Source of the DNA: Methylobacter sp. | GTDB lineage: Bacteria > Pseudomonadota > Gammaproteobacteria > Methylococcales > Methylomonadaceae | NCBI RefSeq assembly: GCF_030680395.1 | Contig: NZ_JAUXVR010000006.1 | Span: 186,001-250,000, forward strand | Reading direction: 5' to 3' | Length of the DNA: 64,000 bases | Part shown: in pieces, positions 45,019 to 55,302 of the stretch | How the letters are laid out: every line of letters starts with the position of its first letter | Position numbering within the stretch: position 1 is the first letter of the stretch | The notes under the pieces: model-generated | Databases searched by the model: none | Told to the model about the DNA's origin: nothing | What the model saw: the letters and a program-made list of their open reading frames with translations, nothing else | Made by a program: the position numbers and the translations under genes

Positions 45019-45375
45019 ATGAAAAAAATCATTCCAATATGTTTATTTTTTATAACTTTGTGCCATGCACATTGGGCCGCCGCTCATGCGGTGATAACTG
45101 AGTATTCGCTAAAAATCACGCCCATTTATGCCAATAGCCCGGCAAACGTCGAACTATCGTTTAATTCCCATATAGAACTGGGTTTGTCGCAAATTTTCCT
45201 GGTCAGCAAAGGCGACAAACATCAACTATTAACAGCCGTCAATGGCAGCAAACAAGGTCAAGTTATTATCCGCGTTCCGCCATTGGAGTCCGGCGATTAT
45301 GCCCTTAGATTTAAAGTCTTCGCTGCTGACGGTCATTTAACCGAAGACGTTATTCATTTTTCCGTTTCCAAATAG
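45019..45375 (+). CDS. copC: CopC-like periplasmic copper-binding protein
   Basis: 118 residues with a signal peptide (ICLFFITLCHAHWAAA). Cleavage before HAVITEYS places a histidine at the mature N-terminus, a copper ligand in CopC; the second conserved site AADGHLTED is present near the end. Methionine-rich Cu(I) loop is absent, so it is the Cu(II)-only type. Delivers copper to the periplasmic face of CopD, encoded 9 bp downstream. Copper supply matters to particulate methane monooxygenase in these organisms. Confidence 0.88.
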   Translation: MKKIIPICLFFITLCHAHWAAAHAVITEYSLKITPIYANSPANVELSFNSHIELGLSQIFLVSKGDKHQLLTAVNGSKQGQVIIRVPPLESGDYALRFKVFAADGHLTEDVIHFSVSK

Positions 45376-45384
45376 GAGTTAGCA

Positions 45385-47022
45385 ATGGCCGGCATAGCTG
45401 ATTTTCTTGATTCTCTTATTGGCGGGTTTGACCTGATTTGTTATTCATTAACAATCGGCGGCCTGTTCTGGGGGCTTTTTGTGTTACGTCCATGGCATCA
45501 TCAAGACGGATACTCGGCAGTATTACTGCAAAAAACCATTTCCCTTCTTTATAAAGGCGGTTTTTGGCTGGCTGCGGCCCAGCTTTTCAAAATCATACTT
45601 AAAGTTTGGTTAATGACCGCCGTACTTGAGCGCTGGCCTTTTCCCGAGTTCGCCGGTACGACCCAATTCATAGGCGGCATCATACGTACGATACTGACTG
45701 TGGTTTTGGCGGGTTACTGCTATCAATACCTCAGCAAAAATCCTTTTTCAAAACAGCACTGGATCACCGCCGGCATTGTCGCCTTGCCGATGATTATTTC
45801 AGGCGCTTGGCTGGTACATGGCGCCGGACGTTTTGAAAATCAGTTTATATTAATGTCGCTGACGGTTATCCATCAACTGGCAGCAGCCGCCTGGATCGGA
45901 GGCGTTTTTCAGCTGGTTAATCTTTGGCTGTTACGCAGCAACAAGCAGATTTCTGCCGGATTATGGCCTTTATTGCTTAAGCGTTTCTCTACGTTCGGCA
46001 TAGCCTCAGTTGCGATGATCCTGGTCTCGGGCTTGCCCATTGCGCTGCAATATATTGATACCTGGAACGGCCTGATCGGTACCGGTTACGGCAATTTATT
46101 GATGGTAAAAATCACTTTACTGGCTATCGCTCTGGGATTTGCCTGGTTAAATAAATCCGCCGTTGCGGAATTCGGATTTTCCGGCAACAATCACGCCTTA
46201 AATAACCGAGTCCCTTATTACGTTGAAGCGGAAACTTTTGTCCTGATCACCCTCTTATTTACCGCCGCCAGCCTGGCTTCCCAGCCTCCGGCTATCGATA
46301 TTCCGGGCCTGACGGCAAGCTGGCAGGAAGTTCTAAACACCTTTAGCCCTCAGATCCCAAGAACCAGCTCGCCCACGCATACCGATTTAATCGCAGGGGA
46401 AGCGGGCCGCGTTGCCATCGTCGGCCAAGTGCCTTCCCTGGCGGCAACCGAATGGTCGAACTACAACCATAACATTGCCGGCATTTTCCTGACCGTGATG
46501 AGCTTCTTTGCGATGCTATCCTATATACAAAAACCTGGCTTTGAGAAATTCAAATACTGGCCGTTGGGCTTTGTCGGACTGGGTATCTTTCTGTTTTTCC
46601 GTAGCGATGCAGAAACCTGGCCTTTGGGACCGATAGGCTTCTGGGAAAGCACTTTTAATAACGGCGAAGTGTTGCAGCACCGGATTGCAACTTTACTGGT
46701 GTTTGTTCTTGGCGTTATGGAGCTCAGCGCCAGAATAACCAAAAATCCGAACAGCAAACTCCCTTTTGTTTTTCCGTTGCTGGCAGCTTTTGGCGGTTTA
46801 ATGCTGCTTACCCATTCACATGTCGGCTTTCAAGCCAAAAGTGCTTTTCTTATCCAGGTCGGCCACACCACAATGGGGATTTTCTCTCTCATTCTGGCAT
46901 GCGGTCGCTGGCTGGAATTGAAATTAGACAGACCGGGTAAAGATATTGCCGGTTTTATTTCTGTTGCCGCCCTGTTTCAGATTGGCATCATCCTGATGTT
47001 CTATCGAGAACCCCTTTACTAA
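45385..47022 (+). CDS. copD: CopD family copper-import membrane protein
   Basis: 545 residues and a dozen or so membrane helices. The CopD core occupies residues ~1-300 ([20 protein letters not shown], conserved His in TVIHQ and [21 protein letters not shown]). Residues ~355-545 add further helices with histidines ([33 protein letters not shown]) that could bind heme or copper. Copper import to the cytoplasm is the family role. In operon between hpnO and dxs, 1 bp from dxs. Confidence 0.85.
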   Translation: MAGIADFLDSLIGGFDLICYSLTIGGLFWGLFVLRPWHHQDGYSAVLLQKTISLLYKGGFWLAAAQLFKIILKVWLMTAVLERWPFPEFAGTTQFIGGIIRTILTVVLAGYCYQYLSKNPFSKQHWITAGIVALPMIISGAWLVHGAGRFENQFILMSLTVIHQLAAAAWIGGVFQLVNLWLLRSNKQISAGLWPLLLKRFSTFGIASVAMILVSGLPIALQYIDTWNGLIGTGYGNLLMVKITLLAIALGFAWLNKSAVAEFGFSGNNHALNNRVPYYVEAETFVLITLLFTAASLASQPPAIDIPGLTASWQEVLNTFSPQIPRTSSPTHTDLIAGEAGRVAIVGQVPSLAATEWSNYNHNIAGIFLTVMSFFAMLSYIQKPGFEKFKYWPLGFVGLGIFLFFRSDAETWPLGPIGFWESTFNNGEVLQHRIATLLVFVLGVMELSARITKNPNSKLPFVFPLLAAFGGLMLLTHSHVGFQAKSAFLIQVGHTTMGIFSLILACGRWLELKLDRPGKDIAGFISVAALFQIGIILMFYREPLY

Positions 47023-47023
47023 T

Positions 47024-48886
47024 ATGAATACAATACATAACTACCCACTGCTCAAAGATATCAACACACCGGCTGATGTGCGCAAACTGTCGAAAAACCA
47101 GCTTAAACCTTTAGCACAAGAACTACGCGATTTTTTAACTCATACCGTTAGCATTTCCGGCGGTCACTTTTCCGCAGGATTAGGCACGGTTGAGTTAACG
47201 GTAGCCTTGCATTACGTGTTCGACACGCCATCCGACCAGCTGGTTTGGGATGTGGGTCATCAGGCTTATCCGCACAAGATCCTGACCGGACGCAAAGACC
47301 GGATGACTACTATTCGCACCAAGGACGGCGTATCGGCGTTTCCTAATCGGGCCGAGAGCGAATACGATGCTTTCGGCGTCGGCCATTCCAGCACTTCGAT
47401 CAGCGCAGCCTTAGGCATGGCAATTGCCTCGGAGTTAAAAGGCGAAGACAAAAAAATGGTCGCGATTATCGGCGACGGCAGTATCACCGGCGGCATGGCG
47501 TTTGAAGCAATGAATCATGCGGGCGCCCTGGATGCCAATCTGCTGGTGATTCTGAACGATAACGATATGTCGATCTCGCCGCCAGTCGGCGCGATGAATA
47601 ATTACCTGACCAAGATTTTATCCAGCAAATTTTATTCCTCAATGCGCGAAGGCAGTAAAAAAGCCTTAAGCAGCATGCCCAGCGTCTGGGAACTGGCTCG
47701 CCGCACCGAAGAACATATGAAAGGCATGGTAGTACCGGGCACCCTGTTTGAGGAACTAGGCTTTAATTATATCGGCCCGATTGACGGGCATGACATAGAC
47801 ATGCTGGTATCGACTCTGGAAAACCTGAAGCATATTACCGGACCGCGCTTTTTGCATATCGTTACCCAAAAAGGCAAAGGTTACCCGCCTGCCGAAAAAG
47901 ATCCGTTAGCTTATCATGGCGTGCCGGCTTTCGATCCCAGCAAAGACTGCCTGCCCAAATCCGCGCCCTCCCCACATCCGACTTACACGGAAGTGTTTGG
48001 CGAATGGCTCTGCGACATGGCGGCAAAAGACGAGCGCTTATTGGGCATTACTCCCGCGATGCGCGAGGGTTCCGGACTGGTCAAGTTTTCGGAATGTTAC
48101 CCAAGACGTTATTTCGATGTTGCCATTGCCGAACAACACGCAGTGACGTTAGCCGCAGGACAGGCTTGCCAAGGCGCAAAACCCGTAGTGGCTATTTATT
48201 CCACGTTCTTGCAACGGGCTTACGACCAGATGATTCATGACGTCGCCATCCAGAATCTGGATGTGTTGTTTGCGCTGGATCGTGCCGGTTTAGTCGGCCC
48301 TGACGGCCCGACCCATGCCGGCAGTTTTGATTACAGCTACATGCGTTGCATTCCCAACATGCTGGTAATGGCACCTGCCGATGAAAACGAATGCAGACAA
48401 ATGCTCTATACCGGCTTTATGCATGAAGGCCCGGCGTCCGTGCGTTATCCGCGCGGCAAAGGCCCCGGTGTTGCGGTCAATAAAACCATGGCCTTATTGC
48501 CGCTAGGCAAAGCCGAAGTTCGTCATCAAGGTAGCCGTATTGCTATTCTGGCTTGGGGCAGCATGGTAACTCCGTCTATGGAAGTGGGCAAACAGCTGGG
48601 CGCAACCGTAGTCAACATGCGTTTCGTCAAACCTATCGATACCGAACTGGTGCTTGAATTAGCCAAGAGTCATGAAGTACTGATCACCGTCGAAGAAAAC
48701 GTACTCGCAGGTGGCGCAGGCAGCGCTGTCAACGACTTCCTGCAAGCGCAACAAATCCTGATGCCGGTGCTAAATATCGGCCTGCCGGACAGTTTTGTCG
48801 AGCAAGGTACAAGAGAAGAATTGCTGGCACTGTGCGGCCTGGATATACAGGGGATTCTTGCTAAGGTTGAAAAATTTTGCGCGTAG
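47024..48886 (+). CDS. dxs: 1-deoxy-D-xylulose-5-phosphate synthase
   Basis: 620 residues. Thiamine-diphosphate site [19 protein letters not shown] ... [12 protein letters not shown], transketolase pyrimidine domain [18 protein letters not shown] with catalytic glutamate, and the C-terminal domain [20 protein letters not shown]. First enzyme of the MEP isoprenoid pathway (pyruvate + glyceraldehyde-3-phosphate). Position at the end of the hopanoid operon, 1 bp after copD, ties precursor supply to hopanoid synthesis. Confidence 0.97.
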   Translation: MNTIHNYPLLKDINTPADVRKLSKNQLKPLAQELRDFLTHTVSISGGHFSAGLGTVELTVALHYVFDTPSDQLVWDVGHQAYPHKILTGRKDRMTTIRTKDGVSAFPNRAESEYDAFGVGHSSTSISAALGMAIASELKGEDKKMVAIIGDGSITGGMAFEAMNHAGALDANLLVILNDNDMSISPPVGAMNNYLTKILSSKFYSSMREGSKKALSSMPSVWELARRTEEHMKGMVVPGTLFEELGFNYIGPIDGHDIDMLVSTLENLKHITGPRFLHIVTQKGKGYPPAEKDPLAYHGVPAFDPSKDCLPKSAPSPHPTYTEVFGEWLCDMAAKDERLLGITPAMREGSGLVKFSECYPRRYFDVAIAEQHAVTLAAGQACQGAKPVVAIYSTFLQRAYDQMIHDVAIQNLDVLFALDRAGLVGPDGPTHAGSFDYSYMRCIPNMLVMAPADENECRQMLYTGFMHEGPASVRYPRGKGPGVAVNKTMALLPLGKAEVRHQGSRIAILAWGSMVTPSMEVGKQLGATVVNMRFVKPIDTELVLELAKSHEVLITVEENVLAGGAGSAVNDFLQAQQILMPVLNIGLPDSFVEQGTREELLALCGLDIQGILAKVEKFCA

Positions 48887-49068
48887 AGATGTTGCAAGAG
48901 TAACTATAATTTTTCATCACGAAGAACACGAATAAAAAAATCTGTAGATTGGGCATGCTTTTTATGCCCAACATTTCCAATGTTTCAATGTGACAGCTAA
49001 TCTAGAGCATTTCTCCGTTAGTCAAAAGCATCGCCTGAGCTGTTAAAATAATTCAGGCACTCGTCAGA
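48887..49068. other. Intergenic stretch after dxs
   Basis: Contains a half-copy of the CACGAAG repeat (CATCACGAAGAACACGAA, ~48915-48932) and otherwise no feature I can support. Confidence 0.4.
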
Positions 49069-49332
49069 GTGAAACTGATCCCTAATTTGGCCGATAGGAC
49101 AGATCAAGAATGGTGCCAACAGCATTATGTCAGGGGCGAGTTGTGTCGACGGCAGCGGAGTGCCGTGTTTTGCTGTTTGTCGGCGTTGAAAATGAGGAAA
49201 AACCAAGGTCAGGTTTTTCAACTTGCAAAAAATGGAAAAGAGGTGGGGCTGCACAATGCAAGACCTAACACCTTTTTTCCAATCTTTTCGATAATCCAAA
49301 ACAAACCTTTCGAAGGCGAGGTTCTTAAATGA
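49069..49332 (+). CDS. Possible small protein upstream of the PD-(D/E)XK-like gene
   Basis: An 87-residue frame from GTG with no clear ribosome site; sequence includes TDQEWCQQHYVRGELCRR and FQLAKNGKEVGLHNARPN. It ends ATGA-overlapping the next gene, which would fit translational coupling, but the composition (four Cys in 30 residues, weak start) is not convincing. Could be a remnant of a longer gene. Confidence 0.25.
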   Translation: MKLIPNLADRTDQEWCQQHYVRGELCRRQRSAVFCCLSALKMRKNQGQVFQLAKNGKEVGLHNARPNTFFPIFSIIQNKPFEGEVLK

Positions 49333-49802
49333 ATAGAATAATTGACGGCATCGACGCCATCTCAACAGCAAGCCATCTAAATGGTCATGTTGAGTGTCAG
49401 ACGCCGGGCGGATGGGAGGGCTGGCTTCAAGTGGAACTTCACCGTTGGCTATTGCAGCAGCCTTCGCCCGTAAACATCGGTCGAGAGGTTCATTGTTATA
49501 CAGCACCTAACGCCGCTCAAAAGTGCGACCTAACCTTGGGAAATATGGTTGTTGAGCTCAAGGCAATGGGACTCAGTCGGCCATCGGCTGCTTTTGTGAC
49601 ACTGGTAATCAATGATAAAGCAAAAATCCTCCAAGGACGTGTGATGCCTTATACCACCGCCGGACTAGCTGTAGTAATTCCGAATATCCCGAACAACATT
49701 GGGCTGGGCATCCAGTGTGCGACAGCTAGGAATAACGTGAACATTGCAAGCGGAATTTCGGTGCCGACGACCTGCGGATGTTATCAGATCTACATATTTT
49801 GA
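49329..49802 (+). CDS. Predicted PD-(D/E)XK nuclease-like protein, unknown function
   Basis: 157 residues; GGCGAGG eight bases before ATG 49329 supports the start. It shows the nuclease-like pattern GWEGWLQVELHRWLLQ (E36), then QKCDLTLGN (D67) and, nine residues on, VVELKAM (E76-x-K78), i.e. E...D-X8-E-x-K of restriction-endonuclease-like folds. The C-terminal part (AGLAVVIPNIPNNIG) is beta-rich. Family not recognised; a role in restriction, toxin or repair is inference. No methyltransferase is adjacent. Confidence 0.5.
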   Translation: MNRIIDGIDAISTASHLNGHVECQTPGGWEGWLQVELHRWLLQQPSPVNIGREVHCYTAPNAAQKCDLTLGNMVVELKAMGLSRPSAAFVTLVINDKAKILQGRVMPYTTAGLAVVIPNIPNNIGLGIQCATARNNVNIASGISVPTTCGCYQIYIF

Positions 49803-49841
49803 TTATTGAACAATTTATATCTGGAATAGAGAAAACTATAA

Positions 49842-49919
49842 ATGAATATGATGAAATTCTATTTTAATCAAATATGGAACGCATTGCATATCTTATTTGG
49901 CTCACGAGGACTTAAATAA
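49842..49919 (+). CDS. Possible 25-residue leader ORF before gloB
   Basis: Frame MNMMKFYFNQIWNALHILFG ending at the TAA just before the gloB start. No strong ribosome site; listed only because it fills the gap with an open frame and an overlapping-operon layout. Confidence 0.2.
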   Translation: MNMMKFYFNQIWNALHILFGSRGLK

Positions 49920-49921
49920 TT

Positions 49922-50686
49922 ATGCTAACCCCCCTGACACTCCCCGTCTTAAACGATAATTACATTTATCTGATTCACGACCCTGTATCGGGTGAAACTG
50001 CCGCTGTAGATCCCGCTGTTGCAGGGACAGTTCTGGATGCTTTGGATCAAAAAGGCTGGCAGTTAACCACCATCTTGAATACCCATCACCATTCGGATCA
50101 TGTTGGCGGCAATCTGGAGCTGAAACAAAAAACCGGCTGCACCATTATTGCGCCCCTTTCAGATCAAAATCGAATTCCCGGCATTGATCGCGGCATTGTT
50201 GACGGCGATGTGATAACGCTCGGCAAGCATACCGCCAAGGTCATCTCGACTCCGGGACATACCAGCGGCCATGTTGTTTATCATTTTGCCGACGACAATA
50301 CGCTGTTTTGCGGGGACACGTTGTTTGTCATGGGCTGCGGTCGGTTGTTTGAAGGCACTGCGGAACAGATGTGGCATTCGTTACAAAAATTGAAAGCATT
50401 GCCTGCATCGACTCGAATCTATTGCGCCCATGAATACACACAAGCTAATGGCCGGTTTGCTTTAACGGTAGAGCCTGATAACCGGCAGTTACAGCAAAGA
50501 ATGGATGTCATCAATCAGCTGAGGGCAAACCACTTGCCGACGGTGCCGTCGACGATAGAGCAGGAACTGGCGACTAACCCGTTTTTCAGGGAAGATAGTT
50601 TGGCCTTGCAGGAAACTATTAAGATGGTGAACAAAAAACCGGTGGAGGTTTTTGCGGAAATCAGGCGGTTGAAAGACAATTTTTAA
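49922..50686 (+). CDS. gloB: Hydroxyacylglutathione hydrolase (glyoxalase II)
   Basis: 254 residues, metallo-beta-lactamase fold with metal ligands THHHSDHVGG, STPGHTSGHVVYHFAD, FCGDTLF and CAHEYTQANGRFA, and the C-terminal substrate-binding tail (AEIRRLKD). Hydrolyses S-lactoylglutathione to lactate and glutathione. Single gene in this context; a long CACGAAG inverted repeat lies between it and lysS. Confidence 0.95.
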   Translation: MLTPLTLPVLNDNYIYLIHDPVSGETAAVDPAVAGTVLDALDQKGWQLTTILNTHHHSDHVGGNLELKQKTGCTIIAPLSDQNRIPGIDRGIVDGDVITLGKHTAKVISTPGHTSGHVVYHFADDNTLFCGDTLFVMGCGRLFEGTAEQMWHSLQKLKALPASTRIYCAHEYTQANGRFALTVEPDNRQLQQRMDVINQLRANHLPTVPSTIEQELATNPFFREDSLALQETIKMVNKKPVEVFAEIRRLKDNF

Positions 50687-50703
50687 CCGAAATCATAAAG
50701 ATG

Positions 50704-50842
50704 CACCACGAACAACTGCATGGATGCAGAAGGTAGAGCACCAACAGTAGGCGCTTTAGGCGACGCAGGAGCGGTTGCCGAGGCACGAAGAACACGAAGC
50801 TTATATTTTTCCTTCGTGCTCTTCGTGCCTTCGTGGTGAATT
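50704..50842. repeat. Long CACGAAG-type inverted repeat between gloB and lysS
   Basis: Right half GAGGCACGAAGAACACGAAG / CTTCGTGCTCTTCGTGCCTTC forms a strong stem; the left half carries CACCACGAAC, complementary to the far end. Convergent genes on either side suggest use as a terminator. Confidence 0.7.
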
Positions 50843-50852
50843 AATCAGTTCA

Positions 50853-52352
50853 TTAACCCTTAGGCCGCATATGCGGAAACAACAGCACATCGCGTATTGA
50901 AGGCGCATCGGCGAACAGCATGACCAGACGGTCGATGCCTATGCCCTCGCCTGCCGTTGGCGGCATGCCGTGCTCCAGCGCGACGATATAGTCCGCGTCA
51001 AAGTGCATGGCTTCATCATCACCGGCCTCTTTTTCTTCGACCTGTTTTTGGAAACGCGCCGCCTGATCTTCGGCATCATTCAACTCGGTAAAGCCGTTGG
51101 CAATTTCCCGTCCGCCGACAAAAAACTCAAAGCGATCCGTGACATGCGGATTATCATCATTGCGTCTCGCCAGCGGTGAAACTTCAACCGGGTAAGCTGT
51201 GATAAAAGTCGGATTCATCAACCGGCTTTCCACGGTTTTTTCGAATATCTCGATCTGTATCTTGCCCAAACCGTAACCGTCCTTGACCGGAAGATTCAGC
51301 TTTTTAGCCACTTCAACAGCAGCTTCACGCGTGGCGATATTTTCCGCCGTTAAATCCGGATTAAAATGCAGAATCGAATCGAACACGGTCATACGGTCAA
51401 ACGGCTTGCCGAAATCGTATTGCTCGCCTTGATAGGTAATCTCTGTTTGCCCTAACACTTCAACCGCGACACCGCGCAACATGGCTTCGGTTAAATCCAT
51501 TAAATCATGATATTCCGCGTAAGCCTGATAAAACTCCAGCATGGTGAATTCGGGGTTATGACGCGTCGATAAACCTTCATTGCGGAAGTTACGGTTGATT
51601 TCAAACACCCGCTCAAAACCGCCCACTACCAGACGCTTTAAATACAACTCCGGTGCGATACGCAGATAGAGTTCCATGTCTAACGCATTATGAAAGGTGG
51701 TAAAAGGACGCGCCGTTGCCCCGCCTGGAATCATCTGCATCATCGGCGTTTCAACTTCAAGGAAATCGCGCTCGATCAGGAACTGGCGGATATAAGCCAC
51801 CACCTTGGAACGGATCAAAAAGGTATTGCGCGATTGCTCGCTCATAATCAAATCCAGATAACGCTGACGGTATTTGATTTCCTGATCGGCAATGCCGTGA
51901 AATTTTTCAGGTAATGGCCGCAAGGCTTTGGTAAGCAAACGAATATCGTCAATTTTGACGCTGAGTTCGCCGGTCTGGGTTTTAAATAGTACGCCTTCCG
52001 CGCCGACGATATCGCCAATATCCCACTTTTTAAACTGCTCGTTGTAAAAGCTTTCGGGTAGCGCATCGCGAGTCACATAAAGCTGTATTTGGCCGGACAT
52101 GTCTTGAATATGCGCAAAACTCGCTTTACCCATTACCCGGCGGGTCATCATCCGCCCAGCCAGTTTTACCCGCAACGGTTCCGCTTCAAGCTCTTCCTTG
52201 GATTTTTCTCCGTATTCGGCCAACAGTTCACCTGCAACCACATTACGGCGAAAATCGGTAGGGAAAGCAATGCCGCCATTTTCGCGCAACTCATTCAATT
52301 TGCTGCGGCGTTGCCTGATTTGTTCTTGTTCGTCGTGCTCGATTTCTGACAT
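50853..52352 (-). CDS. lysS: Lysyl-tRNA synthetase (class II)
   Basis: 499 residues. OB-fold anticodon domain (residues ~60-160, [20 protein letters not shown]), class II motif 2 ([20 protein letters not shown]) and motif 3 ([20 protein letters not shown]). Charges tRNA-Lys. It follows prfB by 32 bp, the same prfB-lysS order as in E. coli. Confidence 0.97.
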   Translation of the reverse strand: MSEIEHDEQEQIRQRRSKLNELRENGGIAFPTDFRRNVVAGELLAEYGEKSKEELEAEPLRVKLAGRMMTRRVMGKASFAHIQDMSGQIQLYVTRDALPESFYNEQFKKWDIGDIVGAEGVLFKTQTGELSVKIDDIRLLTKALRPLPEKFHGIADQEIKYRQRYLDLIMSEQSRNTFLIRSKVVAYIRQFLIERDFLEVETPMMQMIPGGATARPFTTFHNALDMELYLRIAPELYLKRLVVGGFERVFEINRNFRNEGLSTRHNPEFTMLEFYQAYAEYHDLMDLTEAMLRGVAVEVLGQTEITYQGEQYDFGKPFDRMTVFDSILHFNPDLTAENIATREAAVEVAKKLNLPVKDGYGLGKIQIEIFEKTVESRLMNPTFITAYPVEVSPLARRNDDNPHVTDRFEFFVGGREIANGFTELNDAEDQAARFQKQVEEKEAGDDEAMHFDADYIVALEHGMPPTAGEGIGIDRLVMLFADAPSIRDVLLFPHMRPKG

Positions 52353-52384
52353 TTTATTTGTTAACTCTTTAGTTTTAATAATTT

Positions 52385-53483
52385 TTATAAGCCACTCTTC
52401 AAGCTGGCTTCAATAAACTGATCCAGATCGCCATCCAGAACCGCTTGGGTGTTGCCTGTTTCTACATTGGTGCGCAAATCCTTAATCCGCGACTGATCCA
52501 ACACATAGGAACGAATCTGGCTGCCCCAGCCTATATCCGACTTGGTATCTTCCAGTGCCTGAGCCGTTTCACTACGCTTGCGCATTTCCAGCTCGTACAA
52601 TTTGGCTTTCAATTGCTTCATCGCGGTATCGCGGTTCTTATGCTGCGAACGGTCGCTCTGGCATTGCACGACAATTCCGGTCGGGTTGTGGGTCATACGC
52701 ACGGCCGACTCGGTTTTGTTGATATGCTGACCACCCGCGCCGCTGGCTCGGTAAACATCGACCCGTATATCGGCGGGATTGATGTCTATGTCTATATCGT
52801 CGTCAATTTCCGGCGATACGAACACCGACGCAAACGAGGTATGGCGGCGATTGCCCGAATCGAACGGCGATTTTCTGACCAAGCGATGTACGCCGGTTTC
52901 GGTGCGCAGCCAGCCGAACGCATATTCGCCTTCAAATTTGATCGTGGCGCTTTTGATCCCGGCCACGTCGCCTTGCGACTCTTCAATCAACTCGGTTTTA
53001 AAGCCTTTACGCTCGCCCCAGCGCAAGTACATGCGCTCGATGATCGATGCCCAATCCTGAGCCTCGGTGCCGCCGGAGCCTGACTGTATATCCAAAAAGG
53101 CATTATTGGCATCCATTTGCCCGGAGAACATGCGTCGAAATTCCAGATCTGCGACTCTTTTTTCAAAGTGCGCCAGATCATCGACGACGGTTTCAACCGT
53201 TTCTTCATCATCTTCTTCGACCGCCATCAGCAGCAGTTCTTCCGCATCGGCAAGGCCGCGTTCCAGATCATTAATGGTGTTAACGATGACTTCCAGCTGG
53301 CCGCGCTCTTTACCCAAGGCCTGCGCTTCTTCAGGCTTATCCCAGATTTTCGGGTTTTCCAGCTCTCTTAAAACTTCGACTAAACGTTCGCTCTTGACGT
53401 CGAAGTCAAAGATACCTCCTAAGGGCATCGCCACGGCTTTTTAAGTCAGCTATTTTGTTTTTGATCGGATTTATTTCTTGCAT
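52385..53483 (-). CDS. prfB: Peptide chain release factor 2 with programmed +1 frameshift
   Basis: Two frames: codons 1-25 from ATG 53483 ([20 protein letters not shown]...) end at an in-frame UGA (53406-53408); the remaining 340 codons, from GAC 53407-53405 to the stop at 52385, lie in the +1 frame. Joined length is 365 residues, identical to E. coli RF2. The shift site reads AGGAGGTATCTTTGAC: internal Shine-Dalgarno AGGAGG, then CUU UGA C. RF2 recognises UGA, so low RF2 favours the shift (autoregulation). Domain marks: codon-reading SPF (VRKSPFDSG) and the peptidyl-tRNA GGQ ([13 protein letters not shown]). A naive start at 53434 would miss the N-terminus. Confidence 0.95.
53405..53420 (-). 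promoter_or_regulatory. RF2 recoding site
   Basis: AGGAGGTATCTTTGAC on the minus strand: SD-like AGGAGG, three-base spacer, slippery CTT and stop TGA followed by C, the canonical arrangement for +1 frameshifting in prfB. Confidence 0.93.
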
Positions 53484-53628
53484 GGGGTGTATTTAACCAA
53501 TGACAGTCGAGACCTAACGCAGGTAAAGCGCCGGTCGATGAAAACTTTAAACAACGGGTGATTATAAACTATAAGCGGGAAGCTGTTCATCCCAAGTTGC
53601 CGGCTTAAGACCATTGGGACAGCAACTT

Positions 53629-54369
53629 TTAGCTATCACTCGACTGAAAACTGATCTCCATTCCCAATGTCAGGCCCAGTTGCTGTTGTGCATGGCCTTT
53701 ATTGACCGCAATTTCGACCAGACCGCTGGAATTTTTATACCAGAAAGCCTGTTGTTCTTCGACATCGCCGAAAGTATCGGCCTGTTTAATCGCAATACCG
53801 TGAATATTTAAAATCTTGCCTGCTAATTTTTCGTGATACCGCAAGCCGGTCATTGCATTGCCGTAATAATCGAAATAGATCACTGCCTCCAAGTCTTGAG
53901 GCCAATCGCTTAAATCATTTCGGTCAAAGGGTTGCAATAAATCACCGGCTGAATTGATGGCCAGCCTTGCGGCAACGGGGGCGAATATATCCCTGCCGTG
54001 AAAGCTCATTGAGCAATGTTCAGACTTCCAGATAATTTCCGACCATTGCGTATCTTGAGCCTGAACGGCGACAGTATTCAACAAGCCGTTATCCGGCCCG
54101 ACAAACCTTTGTCCGTCAGCTTGTAAAACAACGGCTCTGCGCTCACCGCCAACGCCTGGATCAACCACGGCCAGAAAAATACCGTTTACAGGAAAGCTGT
54201 ACCGCAATGCGGCCAATAAATAGGAACTTAAACGGGGATTAGCTGTCGGGGCGTTACTCAGCAGATTAATAACAGGGACATTGGGCGCTGCAAGCCGCAA
54301 CACCGATTCCATTTGCCCGATGTAAGGACCTGACGGCCCAAAATCGGTAAAAAGAACGATGCTTGTCAT
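53629..54369 (-). CDS. SAM hydroxide adenosyltransferase (DUF62 / chlorinase-fluorinase family)
   Basis: 246 residues. Motifs of the family: IVLFTDFGPSGPYIGQMESV, FLAVVDPGVGGERRAVVLQA, FVGPDNGLL and the Asp/Arg/His set (SFHGRDIFAPVAARLA). Members without halogen-binding residues hydrolyse S-adenosylmethionine to adenosine and methionine; halogenation is not implied. Last gene of fabA-fabB-ttcA-this unit, 6 bp after ttcA. Confidence 0.9.
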   Translation of the reverse strand: MTSIVLFTDFGPSGPYIGQMESVLRLAAPNVPVINLLSNAPTANPRLSSYLLAALRYSFPVNGIFLAVVDPGVGGERRAVVLQADGQRFVGPDNGLLNTVAVQAQDTQWSEIIWKSEHCSMSFHGRDIFAPVAARLAINSAGDLLQPFDRNDLSDWPQDLEAVIYFDYYGNAMTGLRYHEKLAGKILNIHGIAIKQADTFGDVEEQQAFWYKNSSGLVEIAVNKGHAQQQLGLTLGMEISFQSSDS

Positions 54370-54375
54370 CGCCTG

Positions 54376-55230
54376 TTATTGCGCCAACACATCCAAACCG
54401 GCATTAAATGTCATAACCTGCTCTTCGGCTTGTTGACTCCGCATTAATCCGGCAAAATCGAATAACTGCGTATCGGCCAACTGCGAAGGCGCGACATTTT
54501 TCAAGCTGGTAAAAATGGTTTCCAAGCGGCCCGGAAACTGTTTATCCCATGTTTTTAACATGACTTTCATGGCTTGGCGCTGCAGATTTTCCTGGGAACC
54601 GCACAAGTTGCACGGAATAATCGGGTAATTTTTAAATACGGCCAAGCGCTCTATGTCTTTTTCACGGGTGTACGCTAAGGGTCTGATGATAATATTTTTC
54701 TTATCGTCGCTTAACAACTTGGGCGGCATGGCTTTTAATTTACCCCCGTAAAAAATATTCAGGAAAAAGGTTTCAAGAATATCGTCGCGATGATGGCCCA
54801 AGGCTATTTTGGTAACATTATTGGCTTCGGCATAACCGTATAAAGTACCGCGCCGCAAACGCGAACACAATCCGCAAGTGGTGTTGCCTTCCGGAATAAC
54901 CCGCTTTACCACGCTGTAGGTATCTTTTTCGATAATATGGTATGGCACATCCAACGATGCCAGATACTCCGGCAAGACATGTTCTGGAAAGCCGGGTTGC
55001 TTCTGATCCAGATTGACCGCGATCAGTTCAAACTCAACCGGTGCGGTTTTTTGCAAGTGCATCAGGATGTCCAGCAGGGTGAAGGAATCCTTGCCGCCGG
55101 ATAAGCACACCATGACCTTGTCGCCGTTTTCGATCATGTTGTAGTCGGCAATCGCATCGCCGACCGTGTGCCGCAAATGTTTTTGTAGTTTGTTAAACTG
55201 GATTCTGGATTTTTGGTTTGGATCTGACAT
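54376..55230 (-). CDS. ttcA: tRNA 2-thiocytidine synthetase
   Basis: 284 residues. PP-loop [15 protein letters not shown], the CxxC pair [18 protein letters not shown] and a second [14 protein letters not shown], which bind a [4Fe-4S] cluster. Thiolates C32 of several tRNAs with ATP. Family length and order are standard. Confidence 0.95.
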   Translation of the reverse strand: MSDPNQKSRIQFNKLQKHLRHTVGDAIADYNMIENGDKVMVCLSGGKDSFTLLDILMHLQKTAPVEFELIAVNLDQKQPGFPEHVLPEYLASLDVPYHIIEKDTYSVVKRVIPEGNTTCGLCSRLRRGTLYGYAEANNVTKIALGHHRDDILETFFLNIFYGGKLKAMPPKLLSDDKKNIIIRPLAYTREKDIERLAVFKNYPIIPCNLCGSQENLQRQAMKVMLKTWDKQFPGRLETIFTSLKNVAPSQLADTQLFDFAGLMRSQQAEEQVMTFNAGLDVLAQ

Positions 55231-55302
55231 GGTCAGAGATATGAAGTATTTGAGAGAAAAGAAATGCGGGGTTCGTATGTCCGAACCCCGATGAGAATCG
55301 CG

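Noticed and set aside
49018-49506. Minus-strand frame of 162 codons overlapping the PD-(D/E)XK-like gene
   Set aside because: The plus-strand gene has a good ribosome site and motif set; the minus frame has neither.
52445-53083. Plus-strand frame of 212 codons opposite prfB
   Set aside because: Shadow of RF2; no protein features.
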